Shown piece after piece: positions 57,535 to 64,000 of a DNA stretch of 64,000 nucleotides. The first letter of the stretch is position 1. Each line of letters opens with the position of its first letter. Under the pieces are notes generated by a model that worked only from the letters and a program-made list of their open reading frames with translations, was not told the origin of the DNA and did no database searches. Source of the stretch: Rhodococcus erythropolis NBRC 15567 (GTDB lineage Bacteria > Actinomycetota > Actinomycetes > Mycobacteriales > Mycobacteriaceae); NCBI RefSeq assembly GCF_001552595.1, contig NZ_BCRM01000022.1, forward strand, positions 62,001 to 126,000. Direction: 5' to 3'. The position numbers and the translations under genes were made by a program.

Positions 57535-59115
57535 TTAGTCCACACAGGGAATGCCGCCATTCGCGTCCGCTCGGATAGGTGATCCCTGCGCTCCCGTGTC
57601 GGGAACTGTGCCGGCGGATACCGAGGAGTCCGACTGCGCCGGAGCGGCCGAGAACACGGTCTGCGCATTGTCCTCACCGATCAGTACAGACACTGATTCG
57701 GCCGCTGCCTGCTCGTTCGGCACTGCGGCCACGCCCAACTGCTCGGCCAGCGCCTCTGCGACGACTTTGGCGCCGACTCCATAGCTGACCACCGACTTTG
57801 CCGTCGCAGCTGCGGTGCTCACCTCTCCGACTTCGACTCCCGACGCTTTCATCGCCGCTGCCAACGCGGCGCCCAACCCGTCCGTCGCGGTTCCGTTGCG
57901 GATGTCCACAACTTCGTTCCCGGTCGAGATCGCGGTGTCCATCGCAGGTGCAGATGCCGAGTCACCTCCCGCGAAGATCCGCGACACTTCACTACGCAGA
58001 CGCGCCGGATCGACCATGTTGACGTCCTGGCCGTCGACGGTCTCGTATCCCTCGATGGGCAGGGTGTAGAAGTCGATGTTCCCACCCGCGAGAGCGCTTG
58101 CCTGAGAAGCGAATCGGACGGGATCCATGGCGGAATCGATCACCACGTCCTTCTTCACCACGTCGGCCAGTGCCGTCATCTTCGGAATGTTTCCGATGAC
58201 GCCGGAGCTCTTCAAGTTGGCGATCACCGCGCTGATGAAAGCCTGCTGCCGGTGGGTGCGATCCAAGTCCCCGTTGTCCAGGCCGTGGCGTTGACGGACA
58301 AACGAAAGTGCCTGTGACGCATCGAGAGTCTGAACCCCCGCCGGGAAGTTGGCGCCCGAGAAGTCATCCTGCACCGGATTGTTGAGGCACACCTGAACAG
58401 TGCCGATAGCCGAGACGACGTCATAGAAGCCCATCAGGTTCACTTCGGCAAAGTGATCGATCGGAACCTTGAGCAGATTCTGCACGGTGGTCAGTGTCGA
58501 CCGCCGACCGACTTCACGCGCTTGTTGTTCTCGTGCAGCAGGATCCGTCACACCGTCCGCTACGAGTTTGGCGTCCGCATCAGCCTTCGCCATTCCGTAG
58601 GCTTCCTTGATCTTGGCCATTCCATAGCCGGGTACCGCGACGTAATCGTCGCGTGGAATTGCCACCGCACTGGCCTTGCCACCATCGCCCGGAACATGGA
58701 GCAGGATAAGCGTGTTCGTGTTGTACCCACCCACATCACTGTCCCCTGCGTGCAACTTGTCGGTGACGAACTCTGCCGGCAGGTCACTGCCGTCCATCGC
58801 CTTGCGACTGTCGAGCCCGATCAACAAGATGTTGGTATCCCCGTCGAGAGAACTTCCGGCGTCGTCACCGAGGGCGGAGAGCGCATCCGACCGGTACATC
58901 CCCGACGTCAGATCCGACTGCACATACCACCCGATTCCGACGCCCACCAGAATCGTCGTCGACAGGGACGCCGCCGCCAGCTTGCGCCCTACCGAGAGCG
59001 TCGACCGCTGCGGTTGACGCCTACGCCTGTGCCTGGTTGCCGAGTGTCGAGGTCGCGGTTCCACGGCCGACACGCTATCCACCGTTCCTGAGTAGAACCT
59101 GTCGATACCGGACAC
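57535..59115 (-). CDS. LytR-CpsA-Psr (LCP) cell-wall glycopolymer ligase
   Basis: The 526-residue protein has a basic N-terminus, one membrane helix (about 48-66) and an LCP domain with NILLIGLDSRKAM, SAVAIPRDDYVAVPGYGMAKIKEAYG and ASQALSFVRQRHGLDNGDLDRTHRQQAFI, which hold the Arg/Asp that bind the lipid pyrophosphate. The C-terminal 130 residues have the LytR_C pattern (VVDIRNGTATDGLGAALAAAMKASG). It should join arabinogalactan or another polymer to peptidoglycan. Confidence 0.93.
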   Translation of the reverse strand: MSGIDRFYSGTVDSVSAVEPRPRHSATRHRRRRQPQRSTLSVGRKLAAASLSTTILVGVGIGWYVQSDLTSGMYRSDALSALGDDAGSSLDGDTNILLIGLDSRKAMDGSDLPAEFVTDKLHAGDSDVGGYNTNTLILLHVPGDGGKASAVAIPRDDYVAVPGYGMAKIKEAYGMAKADADAKLVADGVTDPAAREQQAREVGRRSTLTTVQNLLKVPIDHFAEVNLMGFYDVVSAIGTVQVCLNNPVQDDFSGANFPAGVQTLDASQALSFVRQRHGLDNGDLDRTHRQQAFISAVIANLKSSGVIGNIPKMTALADVVKKDVVIDSAMDPVRFASQASALAGGNIDFYTLPIEGYETVDGQDVNMVDPARLRSEVSRIFAGGDSASAPAMDTAISTGNEVVDIRNGTATDGLGAALAAAMKASGVEVGEVSTAAATAKSVVSYGVGAKVVAEALAEQLGVAAVPNEQAAAESVSVLIGEDNAQTVFSAAPAQSDSSVSAGTVPDTGAQGSPIRADANGGIPCVD

Positions 59116-59186
59116 AGCTGGTCATTCGCTGAAAGAACGCTGAGAATGAAGTCCGAATTGGGCAAATCTGCTCTAGGCTCCGCCCT

Positions 59187-60005
59187 GTGGACCGCCGACG
59201 CTTCCTCAGTGCCCTCGCAGCAGCAACTCTGACCGGAACCGCCGCAGTGACCATGGGAACCGCTTGTTCGTCACGTTCCGTCGGGACGGCCGTCGCCGCA
59301 GCCGACGAGCCAGCAGACCCCGCCGCTGTTCCGAATCTCCCGCCTGCCTTGCTGCCGCCTCCACCGCCGTCTGCCCGGGTGCCGCTGCCCGCCGGCGGAT
59401 CGTTGACCGCCCTGCCCGGCGGCGGGGATCTGTTGGCCCTGACGGTTGACGACGGAGCCAGCTCCGAAGTCGTGCGCCTCTACACACAGTTCGCAAAAGA
59501 CACCGGCATCCGTTTGACGTACTTCGTCAACGGGCAATACAACTCGTGGACCGAAAACGCCGGACTTCTCAGACCTCTTGTCGAGAGCGGACAAATTCAG
59601 CTCGGCAATCACACCTACTCGCACCCGGATCTGACGTCAGTGTCGAAGCAGCAGATCGCCGACGAGCTGACGAAGAACGGCACGTTCCTGCGCAACACCT
59701 ACGGCGTGGATGCGGCGCCGTACTTTCGGCCGCCGTATGGAAGGCACAACGCGACAGTCGATTCCGTGGCCGCGAGCGTCGGCTACACCGTACCCACCCT
59801 CTGGTACGGGTCGCTGTCGGATTCTTCGTTGATCACCGAGGAGTACATCCTGCAGATGGCGAACCAGTACTTCAATCCGGGGGCCATAGTGATCGGACAC
59901 CTCAACTATCTGCCCGTGACCCACGTGTATCCGCAACTGGTGGACATCATCCGAAGCCGGAACCTGCGGACGGTCACGCTCAACGATGTCTATCTGAAGC
60001 CGTGA
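59187..60005 (+). CDS. Exported polysaccharide deacetylase (NodB-fold) lipoprotein
   Basis: The 272-residue protein begins [16 protein letters not shown], a Tat-like signal, with a lipobox-like GTAC (Cys about 27). After a Pro-rich linker the NodB motifs follow: LTVDDGAS (TxDD), [11 protein letters not shown] (HxxxH metal ligands) and [10 protein letters not shown]. It probably removes acetyl groups from cell-wall or capsule glycans. It is divergent from the LCP gene, which fits a cell-envelope role. Confidence 0.9.
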   Translation: MDRRRFLSALAAATLTGTAAVTMGTACSSRSVGTAVAAADEPADPAAVPNLPPALLPPPPPSARVPLPAGGSLTALPGGGDLLALTVDDGASSEVVRLYTQFAKDTGIRLTYFVNGQYNSWTENAGLLRPLVESGQIQLGNHTYSHPDLTSVSKQQIADELTKNGTFLRNTYGVDAAPYFRPPYGRHNATVDSVAASVGYTVPTLWYGSLSDSSLITEEYILQMANQYFNPGAIVIGHLNYLPVTHVYPQLVDIIRSRNLRTVTLNDVYLKP

Positions 60006-60009
60006 CGCC

Positions 60010-61989
60010 GTGGTGACCGCAGCCGACAACGAGGTTCCGGCCGACAACAGGGCTCCGTCTGTGAAACAACGCACCGAGGCCTGGCTGCTCGCGGACATCA
60101 CCGAGGAACCCGCCGGACATCTGGGGCCACACCGGATGGCGCCGAAGAAGGAGAAGCGCCACCCGTGGTGGAAGGTGATGTGCCTGACGGGTGTCGATTA
60201 CTTCTCCACTCTCGGTTACCAACCCGGTATCGCGGCACTGGCGGCCGGCACGTTGGCTCCCATCGCGACAGTCGTGTTGATTCTGCTGACGCTGTTCGGT
60301 GCGCTCCCGGTCTACCGGCGAGTGGCTCGCGAGAGTCCGCATGGCGAGGGGTCGATCGCCATGCTCGAGAAGCTGCTGCCCAAGTGGCGCGGCAAGATCT
60401 TCGTTCTCGTGCTTCTCGGATTCGCGGCCACCGATTTCCTCATCACTATGACGCTCTCGGCTGCCGATGCCACGGCGCACCTCGTCGAGAATCCTTTTGC
60501 TCCAACCTTTCTCTCCGGACACACCGTCGCCGTCACCCTTGTTCTGCTCGCGCTCCTCGCTGCGGTATTCCTCCGCGGATTCACCGAAGCGATCGGTATC
60601 GCGGTCGGATTGGTCGCCGTCTACCTCGCCTTGAACGTGGTGGTCATCTCCGTAGGTTTGTGGCACATCGCGACCGCGCCGTCGTTGGTCACCGACTGGA
60701 CGCGCGCCATGACCACCGAGCACGGAAACCCGGCGATGATGATCCTGATCGCGCTGATCGTCTTCCCGAAGTTGGCTCTCGGTCTGTCCGGCTTCGAAAC
60801 CGGCGTCGCGGTCATGCCGCAGATCAAGGGCGATCCGCACGACACGGAACAGAATCCACGTGGCCGAATCAAAGGCGCACGGCGCCTGCTCACCACTGCG
60901 GCGCTGATCATGAGCGGATTCCTGCTGACGTCGAGCCTGGTCACCACCATCCTGATCCCAGAAAACGAGTTCCAACCCGGAGGCGCTGCCAACGGTCGCG
61001 CGCTTGCCTTCCTCGCGCACGACTATCTGGGTGAGATCTTCGGAACCGTCTACGATCTCAGCACGATCCTCATCCTTTGGTTTGCCGGTGCGTCGGCAAT
61101 GGCAGGGTTGCTCAATCTTGTTCCGAGGTATCTCCCCCGCTACGGTATGGCGCCGTCGTGGGCCCGCGCCGTGCGTCCGCTGGTCCTCGTGTTCAGCGTC
61201 ATCGCCATCACCGTCACGATCTACTTCGACGCCGGTGTCGACGCTCAGAGTTCCGCGTACGCAACCGGTGTCCTCGTGCTCATCTCGTCGGCGACCGTCG
61301 CCGTTGCCCTGTCCGCTCGCAAGCACGGTCAGCGAAAACTGTTCGTGGGGTTCAGTTTTGTTGCAGTTTTGTTCGTCTACACGACGATCGCGAACATCTT
61401 CGAACGTCCAGACGGTGTGAAAGTCGCATCGTTCTTCATCGCCGCGATCATGGTGGTGTCCTTCCTTTCCCGGATCTCGCGAGCCTTCGAACTACGGGCA
61501 ACCTCCGTCGAATTCGACGAGACTGCACTGCAATTCATCGCCGAGGCAGCCGAGAAGGGTTACCTCGCGATGGTGGCGCACGACGTCGATCGTCTCGACG
61601 AGGACGAGTATCGGCAGAAGGAATCGCAGCAGCGCGCCGAAAGCAACATCCCGGAGGCGGAGTCGATCATCTTCATCGAAGTCAACGTCACGGACTCCTC
61701 CGAATTCAGCACCGACCTCCTCGTCCACGGCCGACAGCGCGGTGAGCACCGGATCCTCTGGGTCGACAGCCCTGCCGTCCCCAACACCATTGCGGCGGTT
61801 CTCCTGCGGACGAGAGACATCACCGGCGTGATTCCCAACGTCTACTTCGAGTGGACCGAGGGAAACCCGATCATGTACCTGCTCCGATTCCTCTTCATCG
61901 GTGAGGGCGAAACCGCTCCCGTGACCCGTGAGGTTCTCCGCCGAGCCGAACCCGACCAGTCCCGACGGCCACACGTCCACGTCGGTTGA
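60010..61989 (+). CDS. APC-superfamily amino acid permease-like transporter
   Basis: The 659-residue protein has some twelve membrane helices between about residues 55 and 500, with [21 protein letters not shown] at the first and [25 protein letters not shown] in the middle, then a soluble C-terminal domain of about 150 residues (from [29 protein letters not shown]). This layout is of the APC/KUP-like permeases of actinobacteria. Substrate is unknown. The GTG start is four bases after the deacetylase stop, so the two share a transcript. Confidence 0.85.
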   Translation: MVTAADNEVPADNRAPSVKQRTEAWLLADITEEPAGHLGPHRMAPKKEKRHPWWKVMCLTGVDYFSTLGYQPGIAALAAGTLAPIATVVLILLTLFGALPVYRRVARESPHGEGSIAMLEKLLPKWRGKIFVLVLLGFAATDFLITMTLSAADATAHLVENPFAPTFLSGHTVAVTLVLLALLAAVFLRGFTEAIGIAVGLVAVYLALNVVVISVGLWHIATAPSLVTDWTRAMTTEHGNPAMMILIALIVFPKLALGLSGFETGVAVMPQIKGDPHDTEQNPRGRIKGARRLLTTAALIMSGFLLTSSLVTTILIPENEFQPGGAANGRALAFLAHDYLGEIFGTVYDLSTILILWFAGASAMAGLLNLVPRYLPRYGMAPSWARAVRPLVLVFSVIAITVTIYFDAGVDAQSSAYATGVLVLISSATVAVALSARKHGQRKLFVGFSFVAVLFVYTTIANIFERPDGVKVASFFIAAIMVVSFLSRISRAFELRATSVEFDETALQFIAEAAEKGYLAMVAHDVDRLDEDEYRQKESQQRAESNIPEAESIIFIEVNVTDSSEFSTDLLVHGRQRGEHRILWVDSPAVPNTIAAVLLRTRDITGVIPNVYFEWTEGNPIMYLLRFLFIGEGETAPVTREVLRRAEPDQSRRPHVHVG

Positions 61990-62246
61990 CGCGGCACTCC
62001 CACCGACCGCTCACGCGGGTACAGGTGCGCCGTTGCTCGCACAGCCAGCTTTGTTTATTGCTTCGGGCACAACCGACCTCGGCCACGAGGTTCGAGCATC
62101 CTGCGAGAACGCATCCGGTGAACATCTGCACCCTCAGAAGTCGGCGAACATCAGTGACAAGCAGTTGGGAGCAGGACGGGCTTACCGGGGCGGGGAGTGG
62201 TTGAACGCGATTCTTCGTTCGATCTATGGTCCGGAGGAGACACTTA

Positions 62247-62624
62247 GTGGACAATGCGAGCATGACGACCGGCGCGCCTGCTCAAACCGTGCACTTTGAT
62301 CAGAAGCATTACACGGCAGTGGTTTCTGGCGCGAAAGTTTCCACCGTCCGCTGGCGCGAAGACATTCACGAAGGGCCGGCAATTTTCATCTTCGATAATC
62401 ACCCGACCGCCCGCCCCCCTGCAGGACAGGTCACCGCTGTAGAAACGTACGATCTCGCTCATCTGTCGCCGCTAGCAGCCCGCCAGCCACCCGGCACCGA
62501 CATGACGAATTTCGCAAGACAACTCCGGGTCAACTACTACCCCGAGATGCCTGAAGACGCTGTTGTTCAGGTGGTAGTCATAGCCACTGGTGACCGTGGG
62601 GATTCGTCACTACCCACGACGTAG
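62247..62624 (+). CDS. ASCH-domain protein
   Basis: GTG 62247 with AGGAG seven bases upstream gives 125 residues. The ASCH-fold pattern is FDQKHYTAVVSGAKVSTVRWREDIHEGPAIFIFDN, with the Lys/Thr/Arg cluster that in this family binds RNA or modified nucleosides, then a strand with AGQVTAVETYDLAHLSPLAA. Related proteins include N4-acetylcytidine amidohydrolases, but assignment here is open. The 257 bases upstream hold no gene. Confidence 0.75.
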   Translation: MDNASMTTGAPAQTVHFDQKHYTAVVSGAKVSTVRWREDIHEGPAIFIFDNHPTARPPAGQVTAVETYDLAHLSPLAARQPPGTDMTNFARQLRVNYYPEMPEDAVVQVVVIATGDRGDSSLPTT

Positions 62625-62804
62625 TGTGACCGAACTCAGCCGTCGAAAACGTCTGTTGTATTTCCGTGTGCGTCGAGGTCTGCGCTGCCGGCGCCGACCC
62701 ACTGACCGGAGTCAGTGTGGGTCCGGCTTTGAGAAGCCGATCAGGTCGTTGCGGCCCATTCTGGCTGGGTTGATCGGTCCAGGCGCTCTGGCACTCGTCC
62801 GAGG

Positions 62805-62945
62805 TCAGCGTTGTCGTGGATCCTCTGCGACAGGACCGCCTTCGTTTTCCCACCGATCCAGTGCGCGTTTTTCCTGCTTGGCGGCGGTGTCTTTGCGTGA
62901 TCCGAGCGATTTTACGGACTTGAGTAGTTCTGTGAGTCGGCCCAT
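62805..62945 (-). CDS. Small charged protein, uncertain
   Basis: ATG 62945 opens a 46-residue frame GRLTELLKSVKSLGSRKDTAAKQEKRALDRWENEGG..., amphipathic and highly charged, which looks more like a real protein than its surroundings. The ribosome binding site is poor. No family is recognised. Confidence 0.4.
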   Translation of the reverse strand: MGRLTELLKSVKSLGSRKDTAAKQEKRALDRWENEGGPVAEDPRQR

Positions 62946-63036
62946 GACCGGACCATACTCGACTTTCCGGCGATGCTGACCCAGGGTTGGACGTATCTCC
63001 ATCGGAGATGCCATAGGAGACTTCGACGGCGTCGAC

Positions 63037-63078
63037 AACCACGAAACCCTCCGCCCAAACCACGAAACCCTCCGCCCA
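63037..63078. repeat. Perfect 21-bp tandem duplication
   Basis: The unit AACCACGAAACCCTCCGCCC plus A is present twice without a change. It joins the end of the gene remnant to unrelated sequence and keeps frame. Confidence 0.9.
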
Positions 63079-63400
63079 GCCCTGCTTGCATGTGGTGATC
63101 GGCATCGGGGCGCCAGTGGATGTGAAACTTGGTGGTGTCGAGGTCGGCTAGTTTTCGCTCCGGAGCGCCCAGCTTGGGAGTCGGCCGAATCTCGACTGGC
63201 GTCGGGTTTTGTTGTGGCGCCTTAGTTTTTATCCAATTTGCCCACGTGTAGGTCTGTTCGGGCGTGGTCTCGTGGTGCTCGATCATGGCCTGCCAGTGCT
63301 GCGGAAAGGTCATCGCGGAGCGCAGCGAATTTCTCTTCGCGTGGACACCGCAGGTGGCCGGACCGCCGAGCAGGCGAATGCAGTAGATGATCCAACTGAC
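63077..63400 (-). pseudogene. Internal remnant of an unidentified gene
   Basis: About 107 codons on the minus strand read like a true protein: SWIIYCIRLLGGPATCGVHAKR, SLRSAMTFPQHWQAMIEHHE, TPEQTYTWANWIKTKAPQQ, LADLDTTKFHIHWRPDADHH. Both sides lose this character: upstream the frame turns Arg-rich with no start, downstream it runs into the 21-bp repeat. It is probably the middle or end of a lost gene. I could not name the family. Confidence 0.5.
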
Positions 63401-63585
63401 AACGGTTCCTGGTCTATGACTCGTCCGACAGACAGGTGCCCTGACCGAGCCCGTCCACGACCGCAGACGGCGACCCCATCGCGACGGGACGATGTGACGG
63501 AGATCGGGAATGACCGCGACATACAATCGCGGTCAGAGCGAAGCGCCAGGCCGAGATTCCGGCACCGAGGTGAGGGAGGGGCAGG

Positions 63586-64000
63586 ATGTTCGGTTGGAAG
63601 AAGAAGCGCCACGATTCGAAGATGACGCTCGACGATGTGATGTCAAAGCTCCGGCCTGACCTGAGTCGGGAATCGCTCGGCGTCGGGCCCGACTTTCCTG
63701 GCGTCGCCCCGAACCCGCTCATGAGCAGTGATGCACGCAAGCGCAGTGCGGAACTACGTACGGGGGCGCTTGCGCTCGGCGTTCTCGTCGACTGGCGGGA
63801 GGTCAACAGCAATCCACGCGCGGTCCTGATGTTCGACGTGGAGACCTCCGACGGCATCTCGTTCCGCGGTATCGCAGACGAAGACCTCACGATCACCGAA
63901 CTGACACGACTCGCCCCGGGACAGACGTTGCCCGTGCGCTACCGGCCGGCCGTCATGGACCACTACGTCGCCCTTGCCAGGGACGCGGACCCCGCCCACG
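63586..64000 (+). CDS. Hypothetical protein, cut by the right edge
   Basis: ATG 63586 follows GGGAGGGG and the frame stays open to the window end (138 residues seen). It begins FGWKKKRHDSKMTLDDVMSKL and later has ALALGVLVDWREVNSNPRAVLMFDVE and LTRLAPGQTLPVRYRPAVMDHYVALA. This is the pattern of small beta-strand domains found in actinobacterial proteins that respond to effectors, but I cannot name it. No membrane helix is seen in the visible part. Confidence 0.75.
   Translation, partial: MFGWKKKRHDSKMTLDDVMSKLRPDLSRESLGVGPDFPGVAPNPLMSSDARKRSAELRTGALALGVLVDWREVNSNPRAVLMFDVETSDGISFRGIADEDLTITELTRLAPGQTLPVRYRPAVMDHYVALARDADPAH

Larger units (their letters stand above)
62625..63585. other. Decayed stretch with remnants and no full gene
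   Basis: About 960 bases between the ASCH gene and the last gene contain one small candidate gene (62805-62945), a gene remnant (63077-63400) and a 21-bp tandem duplication. Frames elsewhere in it are arginine-rich and look like chance. Confidence 0.5.

Overview
The window looks like a chromosomal segment of a mycolic-acid actinobacterium, most likely Rhodococcus (R. erythropolis type). This rests on high-GC coding DNA, many GTG/TTG starts, Lsr2, a MhuD-type haem-degrading enzyme, two ABC-free APC-type or dicarboxylate carriers, and a gene order that I recognise from memory as that of the Mycobacterium tuberculosis Rv3591c-Rv3628 region (hydrolase, mhuD, clpC, lsr2, lysS, coaX, panD, panC, three conserved proteins, folK, folB, folP, folE, ftsH, then hpt, tilS, metalloprotease, dacB, ppa). 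No rRNA, tRNA, CRISPR array, phage or insertion sequence was seen.

Layout. 1-6 kb: end of a secreted protein, a large LuxR-type ATPase regulator, a HIT protein, an alpha/beta hydrolase, mhuD, and a cobalamin riboswitch driving cbtB-cbtA (cobalt uptake). 6-11.5 kb: an accessory cluster of a flavin monooxygenase, a membrane protein, an acetoin-reductase-type SDR and a GAF-domain regulator. Each of the three transcription units is preceded by the same 16-bp direct repeat TGCAAC-N4-TGCAAC, at 62 or 82 bases from the start codon. 11.4-20.8 kb: DsbA-like protein, a two-component system, a DUF4352-like exported protein with a membrane partner, OsmC, and a double-TetR regulator divergent from a nitronate monooxygenase/enoyl-CoA hydratase/acyl-CoA synthetase set. 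20.8-32.2 kb: deaminase, clpC, two secreted lipases, lsr2, lysS, an AraC/NmrA/DUF1772 set, and a cysteine dioxygenase-rhodanese pair.

32.3-42.2 kb is a conserved minus-strand block that makes folate and pantothenate/CoA precursors, headed by folE and ftsH. 42.5-46 kb is a malonate use set (matR, matC, matB). 46-51.5 kb holds three adjacent envelope proteins of unknown function; two of them share an identical poly-proline N-terminus, and this is the best candidate for an undescribed system along with the TGCAAC regulon. 51.6-57.4 kb carries hpt, tilS, a DUF2342 metalloprotease, dacB, ppa and an enoyl-CoA hydratase. 57.5-62 kb carries an LCP cell-wall ligase, a lipoprotein deacetylase and an APC permease. 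62-64 kb is a decayed or accessory stretch with an ASCH protein, a gene remnant, a tandem duplication and the start of a gene that leaves the window.

Two copies of one long palindrome (about 50 bp) sit 25 kb apart, each between convergent genes, and are probably a dispersed bidirectional terminator family. Family names and the M. tuberculosis comparison come from memory of those proteins, not from a search; start codons were chosen from ribosome binding sites and family length.
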